A stretch of DNA of 64,000 nt from Glaciimonas immobilis (GTDB taxonomy: Bacteria; Pseudomonadota; Gammaproteobacteria; Burkholderiales; Burkholderiaceae_D), in the NCBI RefSeq assembly GCF_011947285.1, contig NZ_JAAOZT010000012.1, forward strand, positions 346,961 to 410,960, read 5' to 3'. Made by a program: the position numbers and the translations under genes. Under the pieces are notes generated by a model that made no database searches, was not told the DNA's origin, and saw only the letters and a program-made list of their open reading frames with translations. Of the stretch, positions 1-9,608 are shown piece by piece. Positions within the stretch are counted from its first letter, which is position 1; each line of letters begins with the position of its first letter.

Positions 1-55
1 GCTAAAGCGCCATTCCTAGTTTGGGGTCGCCTCAGAAAATGGAATTTTAAGCACG

Positions 56-223
56 TTAAGGCTTTGGTTGCATCCCCGCACGCTCTTGGAAAGTAACCTT
101 GCCATCGTTGAGGCGAACGTTGAATAGGCTGGCGGCATCGGCGGCATTTTCTTCGCTAGCATTGACCGCTGCACGATTTCTTGCTGCTGCGGAGGTGTGG
201 GCTTGGGGTGGTCGATTCGGCCT
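56..223 (-). pseudogene. Possible C-terminal remnant of an unidentified protein
   Basis: On the minus strand an open frame runs from a stop at 224-226 down to a TAA at 56-58. Its codon choice resembles that of real genes here (many GCC, GGC, CTC, AAC), whereas the overlapping plus-strand frame uses AGG, CGA and TTG heavily. The last residues read approximately SLFNVRLNDGKVTFQERAG and then MQPKP. I do not recognise the family, and no start codon or ribosome binding site is evident. It may be the tail of a gene truncated next to the MFS remnant, or chance. Confidence 0.2.
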
Positions 224-288
224 TCACCGCGAGCGGCTAACAAGCTTCTACTGGTGGTCTCGCTTCCTTTTACGAGGCAAGACCATAA

Positions 289-972
289 TTGGTCCGGCTT
301 CCAGTTGTATGTGCTGGGGTATGGATCGAATTTTCCCGATCGAAAAGGTTAAGCCCCTGCTCGGATACTGCGGCGCATAGCGCGTGGATCGATATCCTCC
401 GCACACGTCGCTTTCTCTTGCCTATGCTTGTGAGCGCTTCCTTCCAAATCGTTTTCAGCCCGATCAGCGCACGTCTGCCGTTCCTGCTATCTAACGAATT
501 AAAACTGTCACCTACTTTTACCGGTCTCTATCTTTCTATTGCCAGTGCGGCTATGGCAAGCGGGCTATTTCTCAGCAGTCGCTTGATTTCCAGTGGGTCT
601 AGCCAGAAAACCTTATGGCTTGGATGGACAACGATGTGCACCGGCTTGGTTTGTATGTTGCTCCAACAACTTTTCGGCGTTGCCTGTATTGTTGCTGGTG
701 TCATATTCGTACAATCTGCGCTTGGCTTCATTATCGTACCCTGTACTGGAGATACGTTAAGTTCTTTCCCTTTTCCCAATCGGGGGAAAGCATCTGGCCT
801 GTTCGGCTTTGTTAATGCGATCGTAAGCGGCCTCTCAGTTGCATTTGCTGGCGCCTTCAACATTACCAATGCAGCAGCGGCGATTGCACTTACTGCGACT
901 TCGCTAATTCTGATCGCAGCCCTGTTGATGGCACATCCGAACAAGAAAGGCTGGACATCTCCGCCGCCATAA
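289..972 (+). pseudogene. Truncated MFS drug transporter (Bcr/CflA-like), C-terminal half
   Basis: From about position 385 to the stop the protein is a run of hydrophobic helices separated by short polar loops, with GRASGLFGF-like and PCTGDTLSSFP-like segments, as in the C-terminal six-helix half of Bcr/CflA-type multidrug exporters. A complete member has about 400 residues and twelve helices; only about 195 recognisable residues are present. Upstream sequence in all frames lacks the N-terminal half, so the gene is degraded or truncated rather than split by one frameshift. The first 30 or so residues of the open frame are probably not authentic. A 12-bp inverted repeat (38-49 and 970-981) brackets the remnant. 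Confidence 0.6.
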
Positions 973-991
973 AATTCCATTCAAGCAATGT

Positions 992-1021
992 AAAAAAAGC
1001 TGCGCATAGTGCGCAGCTTTT
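992..1021 (-). terminator. Intrinsic terminator after ilvC, probably bidirectional
   Basis: A perfect 12-bp stem (995-1006 with 1010-1021, loop TAG) contains AGCTGCGCA. Seven A residues at 992-998 become a U tract when read on the minus strand, which suits the end of ilvC. The four T residues at 1018-1021 give a weaker tail for the plus-strand MFS remnant. Confidence 0.85.
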
Positions 1022-1093
1022 CGGTTTCACGCTGTGATCGCTTGCAAGCGATTACAGCAATGATGCCTGACTTTCCAATAACTAAATACGGTC

Positions 1094-2122
<1,029 letters not shown>

Positions 2123-2269
2123 TTATAATTTAATTAACAGAGAACCGTTCGGAGAGCCAAATCAGTTCGAATAATAATTCCGTTAGCCTTCAGTTAGCCT
2201 ACTTGCAGCGGAAGCGTGGTCTTTTACCTTGCTTATCACAACTGCGTTTCAGCCGACCCAAGCTGGTAG

Positions 2270-2761
2270 TTACACTTTCAGGATACGTTCACCGCGCCCG
2301 ATGCCAGAAGCACCGGTGCGTACAGTTTCCAGAATCGAAGCCCGGTCGATCGAGTCTATAAAAGCATCCAGTTTGGTTTTGGCGCCTGTCAGTTCGATAG
2401 TGTAAGTCTTGTCGGTGACATCGATAATCCGCCCACGGAAGATATCCGCAGTGCGCTTCATCTCTTCGCGCTCCTTACCGACTGCACGTACCTTGATGAG
2501 CATTAGTTCACGCTCAATATGGGCACCTTCAGTCAGATCGACTACCTTGACGACTTCAATCAGACGATTCAGATGTTTAGTAATTTGTTCAATTACCTCA
2601 TCCGAACCTCTTGTCACGATGGTCATCCGTGACAAGGTCGCATCTTCGGTCGGTGCGACCGTCAATGTTTCGATGTTATAGCCACGTGCAGAGAACAGAC
2701 CGACTACGCGTGAAAGCGCACCGGCTTCGTTTTCTAACAGTACAGAAATAATGTGTTGCAT
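2270..2761 (-). CDS. ilvN: Acetolactate synthase small (regulatory) subunit, 163 aa
   Basis: The N-terminal ACT domain (about residues 2-75, starting MQHIISVLLENEAGALSRV) binds branched-chain amino acids and gives feedback inhibition; the C-terminal domain (about 80-163) is the usual ALS_ss_C fold. It partners the catalytic subunit encoded immediately upstream. The ATG overlaps the ilvB stop codon by one base (TAATG), so translation is probably coupled, which favours stoichiometric subunits. The symbol ilvH is also used for this family. Length is typical. Confidence 0.97.
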   Translation of the reverse strand: MQHIISVLLENEAGALSRVVGLFSARGYNIETLTVAPTEDATLSRMTIVTRGSDEVIEQITKHLNRLIEVVKVVDLTEGAHIERELMLIKVRAVGKEREEMKRTADIFRGRIIDVTDKTYTIELTGAKTKLDAFIDSIDRASILETVRTGASGIGRGERILKV

Positions 2762-4488
2762 TACAGATCCTCCGAGCCGAGTAGCATTTCAGTCAAGCCC
2801 TTACCCGACTTCACCATCGGCCAGACGTTTTCGGTTTGATCAGTAATAAAGTTCATGAATACCAGGCGATCTTTCATGGCGAAGGCTTCTTTTAAAGCGC
2901 CGTCAACGTCTGCCGGGTTTTCAATTTTCATGCCCACATGACCGTATGATTCAACCAGTTTGGTGAAGTCCGGCAACGAGTCCATGTACGACTCGGAGTA
3001 ACGCGAGCCGTAATCGATTTGCTGCCATTGACGCACCATGCCAAGGAAACGGTTGTTAAGTAAAATAATTTTTGGCGTTAAATGGTATTGTTTGCAGGTG
3101 GCCAGTTCCTGAATACACATCTGGATTGATCCTTCACCCGTAATACAGGCGACGGTCGAACCAGGATTAGCCATTTGCACGCCCATCGCGTATGGCAAGC
3201 CAACGCCCATCGTCCCCAGACCGCCGGAATTGATCCAGCGCCGCGGTTTGTCGAAACGATAATATTGCGCTGCCCACATTTGATGCTGTCCGACATCGGA
3301 GGTGATGAAGGCATCGCCGTCCGTAATCTGCCAGACTTTTTCTACTACCGATTGTGGCTTGATGAATTCTGAGGAAGTCTCATATTTAAGGCAATCGCGT
3401 GAGCGCCATTCTTGAATTTGCTTCCACCAGGCGGCCAGACCCAGGGCGTTCGGCTTGGTATCAGCGGCGTCGAGTTGCGAGAGCAATTCTTGGAGAACGT
3501 CTTTAACATTGCCGACGATAGGAATATCGACTTTGACACGTTTTGAGATTGACGATGGATCGATATCGATATGAATAATTTTGCGCTGATTACTCGCAAA
3601 ATGCTTGGGATTACCGATCACGCGATCATCGAAACGCGCACCAATCGCAATCAGCACATCGCAATTCTGCATTGCCATGTTGGCTTCATAAGTACCGTGC
3701 ATACCCGGCATACCGACATATTTGTCGCTGGATGCTTTATAGCCGCCCAATCCCATCAAGGTATTGGTACAAGGGAACCCCAGACGATCAACGAGTCGAT
3801 TCAACTCCGGCGATGCATGCGCCAGAATTACCCCGCCGCCGGTATAGATCATCGGACGTTCAGCGGCGAGCAATAATTGCAACGCCTTGCGAATCTGTCC
3901 AGAGTGACCTTTATCAACCGGCTTGTATGAACGCATCTCAACTTCTTTTGGATACGAAAAGACGTGGCGGTGCATGGTTATATCTTTAGGGATATCAATC
4001 AGCACTGGGCCGGGGCGACCCGTGGTAGCGATATAAAATGCTTTTTTTACTGTTTCGGCCAGATCCTTGACATCTTTTACAAGGAAATTGTGCTTAACGC
4101 AAGGGCGCGTGATACCGACGGTATCGCACTCCTGAAACGCGTCTTCACCAATCGCATAGGATGGAACCTGACCCGAAATCACGATCATCGGAATCGAGTC
4201 CATATATGCGGTTGCCAGACCCGTGACTGCGTTGGTGACACCTGGACCGGACGTAACCAGAGCGACGCCGACTTTATTCGAGCTACGCGAATAGGCATCT
4301 GCCGCGTGAATCGCAGCCTGCTCGTGACGTACTAATATATGTTGAAATTTATCTTGCTGGTAAATGGCGTCATATATATACAACACCGAACCGCCGGGAT
4401 AACCGAAAACGTGTTCGACTCCCTCTTCCGCCAGGCAACGGACTAAAATTTCTGCACCTGTGATGGGTAACTCTGTATCGTGATTCAT
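2761..4488 (-). CDS. ilvB: Acetolactate synthase large (catalytic) subunit, about 575 aa
   Basis: Thiamine diphosphate and FAD enzyme that condenses pyruvate with pyruvate or 2-oxobutyrate, the first shared step of branched-chain amino acid synthesis. The sequence shows GYPGGSVLYIYD, the catalytic Glu in RHEQAA, and the cofactor motif beginning GEGSIQM and ending LLNN. The open frame extends 34 codons further upstream (to 4590), but I place the start at the ATG at 4488, because AAAGGA lies about ten bases before it and homologues begin shortly before TGAEILVRCL. It is coupled to ilvN. Some annotations call it ilvI. Confidence 0.96.
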   Translation of the reverse strand: MNHDTELPITGAEILVRCLAEEGVEHVFGYPGGSVLYIYDAIYQQDKFQHILVRHEQAAIHAADAYSRSSNKVGVALVTSGPGVTNAVTGLATAYMDSIPMIVISGQVPSYAIGEDAFQECDTVGITRPCVKHNFLVKDVKDLAETVKKAFYIATTGRPGPVLIDIPKDITMHRHVFSYPKEVEMRSYKPVDKGHSGQIRKALQLLLAAERPMIYTGGGVILAHASPELNRLVDRLGFPCTNTLMGLGGYKASSDKYVGMPGMHGTYEANMAMQNCDVLIAIGARFDDRVIGNPKHFASNQRKIIHIDIDPSSISKRVKVDIPIVGNVKDVLQELLSQLDAADTKPNALGLAAWWKQIQEWRSRDCLKYETSSEFIKPQSVVEKVWQITDGDAFITSDVGQHQMWAAQYYRFDKPRRWINSGGLGTMGVGLPYAMGVQMANPGSTVACITGEGSIQMCIQELATCKQYHLTPKIILLNNRFLGMVRQWQQIDYGSRYSESYMDSLPDFTKLVESYGHVGMKIENPADVDGALKEAFAMKDRLVFMNFITDQTENVWPMVKSGKGLTEMLLGSEDL

Positions 4489-5280
4489 GCTTCTATGTCC
4501 TTTCAAGGTCCATGGGAAATTGATCGGATGCTCTCTCCTGACGATAACGGCGGCTTGCACCACGGATTTTGGCATTCCTTTTTTGTGCATTCACGGCATG
4601 TCGTTGCGTACCCGTTGGTACGTTCCAAAATGACGTTTCGTGCGACTCGTTCAGCCAATTACCGGGAAGCGACACATCCATTCTCTCGCGCTTGTGGCAC
4701 GGGTTAGAGCAAACAGCTTTCAAATATGAAGCGCGTCTTATCGCTCATCAGCATCTTGCGCTGCGTGCGAAAAGACCATGGGTACACTTCAGGATGATGA
4801 AGTGGAGTGCTACCATAATGCGTACTTTCAATTTGGTCAAGCCGTTTTCATCGATTTTGGTTGAAAAATGCGCCGAAACAAACAAAATTTTGTTTAAATG
4901 CCCCATGAGGGCTGTATTTTTGATAGCATTCGATCAGCTTGAAAACCCCACTTTACAATTCAACCTGAGGCGTGTCCGGTAAATAGGGTTACGCAACAGG
5001 GTTAAGCAAATACCCGACTTTCGCAAAATTGTCCCATTCAGGCGGGCTGAAGCGCGCTGTACGCTAAGCACAACGCCGCCGGTCGAATTTTGCGTAAGTT
5101 GTAGAATATTCAAAAAATTAGTCTTCGGCATTGATGCTACGCGAACTAACCTTTGCGACTTATCAGTATCCGTAAAATTGATTTGTCCGCAACTGGTTTG
5201 CACGCACTATGTAACAAAATTCTGAACAACTTTCAATGGCTGGCAGCGAATGACACTTAGTGTTACGCGCGCCACAATGC
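4489..5280. other. Divergent control region between ilvB and the sigma factor gene
   Basis: About 790 bp with no convincing gene. It must hold the ilvBNC promoter (minus) and the promoter of the sigma factor cluster (plus). It contains a 16-bp perfect palindrome at 4880-4895 (AAACAAAATTTTGTTT) next to a short GCCC/GGGC hairpin at 4900-4912. I looked for an ilv attenuator with a branched-chain-rich leader peptide and did not find one I could defend. Confidence 0.5.
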
Positions 5281-5850
5281 ATGGCAACCGACAAAGAACT
5301 TTCAGATTTTCTCGAAAACGTAGAGCGACGCGCGTTTAAGCAGGCAGTTTACGCTGTTCGCAAGGATGAATCCGCATTGGACATCGTTCAGGACGCGATG
5401 ATCAAACTTGCCGAAAAATACGGTGATAAACCCTCAGCAGAACTGCCGATGCTGTTTCAACGCATCTTGCAGAACACCATCCTCGACTATTTTCGCCGAG
5501 AAAAAGTGCGCAATACCTGGGTTAGTTTATTCTCCAGCATCGGTCACGATAAGGCCAGCGACGAAGATTATGATGTGCTTGAAACGTACGAGTCGGAAGA
5601 CGGCTCACAAGCAGCAGAATCCAGTTCGTCGCAATTAGAACGCGAACAAATCCTCGAAATTATCGATCTAGAGGTGCAAAAGCTGCCTGGGCGTCAACGA
5701 GAAGCCTTCCTGATGCGTTATTGGGAGGACATGGATGTCGCCGAGACTGCCGCCGCAATGGGTTGCTCTGAAGGCAGTGTAAAAACACATTGCTCTCGTG
5801 CTACACACACCCTTGCGCAAGCGCTGAGGGTCAAAGGAATAAGTTTATGA
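5281..5850 (+). CDS. ECF-type RNA polymerase sigma factor, about 189 aa
   Basis: Region 2 is seen in ALDIVQDAMIKLAEKYGD and ILDYFRREKVRNTW, and region 4 in LPGRQREAFLMRYWEDMDVAETAAAMGCSEG, the helix-turn-helix that reads the -35 element. It directs RNA polymerase to a specific promoter set. I use the ATG at 5281; a GTG at 5260 is in frame, and neither has a clear ribosome binding site. The stop overlaps the DUF3619 start by 4 bp. This sigma/DUF3619/DUF3106/RDD order next to ilvB recurs in Oxalobacteraceae as far as I recall. The regulon is unknown. Confidence 0.9.
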   Translation: MATDKELSDFLENVERRAFKQAVYAVRKDESALDIVQDAMIKLAEKYGDKPSAELPMLFQRILQNTILDYFRREKVRNTWVSLFSSIGHDKASDEDYDVLETYESEDGSQAAESSSSQLEREQILEIIDLEVQKLPGRQREAFLMRYWEDMDVAETAAAMGCSEGSVKTHCSRATHTLAQALRVKGISL

Positions 5851-6251
5851 GTAGCAGAGAAATTAATTTCGCGTACAAAGTACGCCACGCCCTTAACGAG
5901 CGCATTGACAATATGCCGACAGAAACAGTTGACCGGCTGGCTGCCGCACGTCAGATCGCATTGTCGCGCAAGAAAAAGGATGCGCCATTACGCATACTGG
6001 CACGGCAAAACGTTGTTGCAGGAACAGCCAACAACCTTTTTCAGAATCCATTTTCATGGCTGACACGGTTGAGCGTTGCGGCACCTATATTGGCTGGAAT
6101 CGTATTATTTTTTGGTTTGTATCAGTATGAGCAACAACATCGTATTACCGAAATTGCGGCCCTTGACGCCGCCGTATTAGCAGATGAAGTCCCGCCATCC
6201 GCTTATCTTGACCGTGGCTTTGATACCTATCTTGCTAAGCATGAAGAATAA
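5847..6251 (+). CDS. DUF3619 family membrane protein, 134 aa; candidate anti-sigma factor
   Basis: The ATG overlaps the sigma factor stop (ATGA) and follows AAAGGA at a good distance, so the two are translationally coupled. The protein has a basic, helical N-terminal part (about 1-70), one transmembrane helix at about 76-94 and a short acidic C-terminal tail ending LAKHEE. That layout, with a cytoplasmic helical segment, one membrane helix and partnership with an ECF sigma factor, is what is expected of an anti-sigma factor. The role is inferred from context, since the family itself is named only as a domain of unknown function. Confidence 0.8.
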   Translation: MSSREINFAYKVRHALNERIDNMPTETVDRLAAARQIALSRKKKDAPLRILARQNVVAGTANNLFQNPFSWLTRLSVAAPILAGIVLFFGLYQYEQQHRITEIAALDAAVLADEVPPSAYLDRGFDTYLAKHEE

Positions 6252-6253
6252 GA

Positions 6254-7111
6254 ATGACCCTAATAACAACCTTAAAAAACATTGACCAGCACCCGGCTTC
6301 CGGTCACACCTCCGCACCCAGAGGAGCTTTTTTTAAGCGTATTTTTAAATCCCGTGCGGCCCTTGCTGCGCTGGTAACGGTAGCGGCGATGGTCATTGGA
6401 TCAGTGTCAGTGCTAGTGCGCACTTCGCACGCTGCCGGCACCCCCGGCACCGGTATCACTGCCGCTAGCGCTCCTAACGCCACCAATGGCGCTAATGCCG
6501 CTAGTGCCGCTAGTGCCGATGCGACTGCCAAAACCGGTGAGCTGGCGATCAAGCGCACCCCTGCGGCACTTCCCAAAGTCATTAAAGAAAGCGATAGCAA
6601 AACAGAATGGGAGAATCTAACCGTAGCACAAAAGCAAACGTTGGCACCGTTAGAGGCTGGCTGGAATAATCAAAAACTGTCCACCAGAAAAAAATGGATC
6701 GAGATCAGCAAGCGCTTTGGCAGCTTGAGTCCCGCCGAGCAATCTCGCGTTCAGGATCGGATGCATGACTGGGTGACTCTGACGCCCGCGCAACGCCGTG
6801 AGGTGCGAGAGAATTATGCCAGGACCAGAAGGCTCGATACCGAGCAAAGGGCTAAGCGCTGGGCGGAATACCAACATTTGCCCGAGGCAGAAAAGCAGAA
6901 GCTGGCGGCAGAAGCAGCTGCAGCGAATAACCGCAAGCGCGTAACCTCTCAGGTGCTGTCAATCCCGACCAAACCAATTTTGGTCAAACCAATCCAACTT
7001 ACACCAAAGCCAGCAGCACCTGTGCCATCAGCCACGGCGCCAGTGCCGGCCTTGCCGGCAGCACCCGCTCCGCCGTCGGCTCCCACACCTCCGCTTGATT
7101 CAGGTTATTAA
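6254..7111 (+). CDS. DUF3106 family protein, 285 aa, membrane-anchored
   Basis: Starts two bases after the DUF3619 stop, in the same operon. An N-terminal cytoplasmic stretch is followed by one hydrophobic segment at about 36-54, then an Ala-rich linker of low complexity, then the DUF3106 core (about 115-205) with its repeating WENLTVAQKQTL, RKKWIEISKRFGSLSPAEQ and WVTLTPAQRREVRENY pattern of short helices. The C-terminal tail is rich in Pro and Ala. The core is likely periplasmic. Function is not established; co-occurrence with the ECF sigma factor suggests an envelope role under its control. Confidence 0.85.
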   Translation: MTLITTLKNIDQHPASGHTSAPRGAFFKRIFKSRAALAALVTVAAMVIGSVSVLVRTSHAAGTPGTGITAASAPNATNGANAASAASADATAKTGELAIKRTPAALPKVIKESDSKTEWENLTVAQKQTLAPLEAGWNNQKLSTRKKWIEISKRFGSLSPAEQSRVQDRMHDWVTLTPAQRREVRENYARTRRLDTEQRAKRWAEYQHLPEAEKQKLAAEAAAANNRKRVTSQVLSIPTKPILVKPIQLTPKPAAPVPSATAPVPALPAAPAPPSAPTPPLDSGY

Positions 7112-7211
7112 AAGAACGGGGTCTCGGCACGCATATGCTGCTAAGACATAAACGCTGACGTATAGTGGATAATGCGGGTTTTGGTAACCAACCCTGTAAA
7201 GAAAATGCATC

Positions 7212-7766
7212 TTGAATTCGTCTAAATCAGCTGTCACGCCTGTTCCCACTTCCGCTCTCACGCCATCGCTAAAGCGGCGCTTCGGCAGCATGCTGTATGA
7301 GGCGATGCTGCTATTTGGCATTCTATTCATCGCGGGCCTGATCTTCTCCACGTTACTGCAGCAACGTAACGCCATGTACCTGCGACATGCGCAGCAAGTA
7401 TGGCTGTTCGTCGTGATGACAGCCTATTTTGTCTGGTGCTGGAGCCACGGAGGTCAGACGCTCGCGATGAAAACCTGGCGACTTCGGTTGATCAATAAAG
7501 ATGGCAGCGCAATAAGAACGAAAAATGCAGTGGTACGCTATTTACTTGCGTGGTTTTGGTTTCTGCCGGGTCTGGCTCTGGCTTGGGCTCTAGGCGCACA
7601 AGCCTGGATGCTGGCGATCATTCCGGCGCTAAACGTCATTTTGTGGGCGCTCACCGCCTATCTTGATCCTGAGCGTCAGTTTTTACACGACCGACTGGCA
7701 GGCACAAAACTGGTAGACATGGCAGAGATTGAGAAACCGGAAGGAAAAAGGCGCTGGTACCATTGA
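7212..7766 (+). CDS. RDD family inner membrane protein, 184 aa
   Basis: Three or four transmembrane helices are visible (about 25-48, 60-78, 110-145), and the Arg-Asp-Asp type motif is represented by SLKRRFGSMLYEAMLLFG near the start and FLHDRLAGTKLV near the end. RDD proteins are small polytopic membrane proteins, some linked to ion transport. The only reasonable in-frame start is TTG at 7212 with a weak AAAGAAAA upstream; an ATG at 7205 is out of frame and stops at once. It closes the sigma factor cluster after a 100-bp gap. Confidence 0.85.
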   Translation: MNSSKSAVTPVPTSALTPSLKRRFGSMLYEAMLLFGILFIAGLIFSTLLQQRNAMYLRHAQQVWLFVVMTAYFVWCWSHGGQTLAMKTWRLRLINKDGSAIRTKNAVVRYLLAWFWFLPGLALAWALGAQAWMLAIIPALNVILWALTAYLDPERQFLHDRLAGTKLVDMAEIEKPEGKRRWYH

Positions 7767-7879
7767 TTTTGCAGCGCTTTTGAGTGGCTGCCTTTGCGTC
7801 TGTGCGTTGCCTGTTTTCTCTGGGTTGCTCTACGTTAGGACGTTACTAGTTCGATATTAAAGCGCTGCTTATGTGTTAT

Positions 7880-8791
7880 TTATGTGTTATTTATGCCTTG
7901 CAGCACCAGCAATTCCTCTTCTGAAAATCCCGCGGCACGACGCGCCGGCAGATTAAATGGACCACGTAGCACCGGCGCGCTGTATTTCACCACAAGCATG
8001 GCAAAAGTAGCGATCGGCACCAATCCACGGTCGTCGCAAATCCAGTTATACCAATGGTTTCCAATCGCTACATGACCGACCTCCTCCCGCAAAATAATAT
8101 CGAGAATGCCGGCAGCGGCCATATCTCCGGCTTGCGCAATTTTTGCGCGCACGGCAGGCGTGGCATCTAATCCCCGCGCTTCAAGAGTGCGCGGTACCAA
8201 TGCCATCCGCGCTAACACGTCGTCCTTGGTTTTATCCGCCATTTCCCACATGCTGTCGTGGGCAGCAAAGTCGCCATAGGCGTATCCCAAATTTTGTAAG
8301 TGGCGCGACAACATATCAAAATGCTGGGCCTCCTAAGTGGCTACGCTCAGCCAGTCGGTGTAATACTGCTCAGGCATGTCCGCAAACCGGCAAATTGCGT
8401 CAAGTGCCAGATTGATTGCGTTAAATTCGATGTGCGCAAGTGCATGAATAAGCGCAGCGCGACCTTCTTCGGTGCGCATTGACCGGTGCTTTAATGTCTT
8501 GGGCAAGACCAACTCAGGCCGTAATGGACGTCCCGGAATAGCAGTCGCGTCCAGTGCGTTCATCAGTGGCACAGCAGGATTGACCACAAGCATGCCACCT
8601 TTAAAGGCGGAAGCGATTTTAGCAACCCTTAACACTTTGGCGGCAGGATCACGTTCCAACAGCGCGTGCAACGCCGCGGCCCGCGTCTCCCACATTTCCT
8701 CAGTCGTTACCTTATTGACCTTCTCAGGAACAAGCTCAGCTACCCCCTCATGTTTGGCGACAATAAAATCAGGATTAGGCGAACTCTTCAT
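7880..8791 (-). pseudogene. Ferritin-like DUF455 family protein, interrupted by one in-frame TAG
   Basis: Two collinear halves, residues 1-152 (8333-8791) and about 146 residues after it (7880-8332), lie in the same frame and are separated only by TAG at 8333-8335. The junction reads VAT-stop-EAQHFDML, so the stop falls at the residue just before the ExxH metal-binding motif; the second ExxH-like motif (REEVGHVAIG) is downstream. One base change from GAG or CAG would explain it. DUF455 proteins are di-iron ferritin-like proteins of uncertain substrate. Both halves otherwise look intact, so this is a recent mutation or a base-calling error. An 11-bp tandem duplication sits at the gene end near 7870-7890. 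Confidence 0.85.
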
Positions 8792-9050
8792 GCAGGCAGC
8801 AGTAAAATAGTAAACTTGGGTTAAATGGTTCTACTGTGTCACGTAGAATCTGGCTTCGGGGTGCATTCTAATACGGCGGCGTCGCATTATCATAAAAACT
8901 AGGTTTAAAATGGGCTGGATTACCGTCAGCATGCAGCGTAACGCGAACCGGGAGCAAGAACAGGTAGATAACTTAAGTAGAAAATAACTAAAAATTTGGT
9001 TATCAGTTGTACAACCAGCTATAGACTAAACCCACATATTACGGAGTATT

Positions 9051-9575
9051 ATGAGTATCTACCAACTTGGGGAACATACTCCCCAGATCGACCCTTCAGC
9101 CTATATCACAGAAAGCGCGACGATTATCGGAAAGGTCAATATTCAAGCCGACGCTAGCGTATGGTTTGGTGCTACCCTTCGCGGCGATAACGACCTGATA
9201 ACGATTGGTCGCGGCAGCAATGTTCAGGAAAACTCTGTTTTGCATACTGATAATGGTTTTCCGCTGACAATTGGCGAAAACGTCACCGTCGGTCATCAAG
9301 TCATGTTACACGGATGTACCATCGGCGATGGGTCCTTGATTGGCATTCAAGCCGTGGTATTAAATGGCGCCCGGATTGGCAAAAACAGTCTGGTTGGCGC
9401 TGGCGCCCTAGTTACTGAAGGTAAAGAATTTCCTGACAATGCATTGATCATCGGCTCCCCTGCTAAAGTTGCAAGGATATTAAGCGAGGAAGAAATTTTA
9501 AAAATCGCGCGCGGCGGGCAACATTACGCCAAACGCGGGCAAGAATACAAAACGCAACTTAAGAAAATCGGCTAA
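9051..9575 (+). CDS. Gamma-class carbonic anhydrase family protein, 174 aa
   Basis: A left-handed beta-helix of hexapeptide repeats with the three metal-ligand histidines at residues 65 (VLHTDNG), 82 (GHQVML) and 87 (LHGCTIGDGSLIG). This matches the YrdA/PaaY/CaiE group, of which some members hydrate CO2 and others have unclear activity. The ATG is preceded by ACGGAG. Only 6 bp separate its stop from the upstream possible start of hslO, so the two are probably co-transcribed. Confidence 0.93.
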   Translation: MSIYQLGEHTPQIDPSAYITESATIIGKVNIQADASVWFGATLRGDNDLITIGRGSNVQENSVLHTDNGFPLTIGENVTVGHQVMLHGCTIGDGSLIGIQAVVLNGARIGKNSLVGAGALVTEGKEFPDNALIIGSPAKVARILSEEEILKIARGGQHYAKRGQEYKTQLKKIG

Positions 9576-9608
9576 ACAATAATGACCGAAAAAGATATAA
9601 AGGACGTG

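Noticed and set aside
4489..4590. 34-codon N-terminal extension of ilvB
   Set aside because: The ATG at 4488 has a good ribosome binding site and matches the usual N-terminus; the extension does not.
8333..8335. Pyrrolysine or programmed read-through of TAG in the DUF455 gene
   Set aside because: No pylT or pyl genes or read-through context are visible; a point mutation or an error is simpler.
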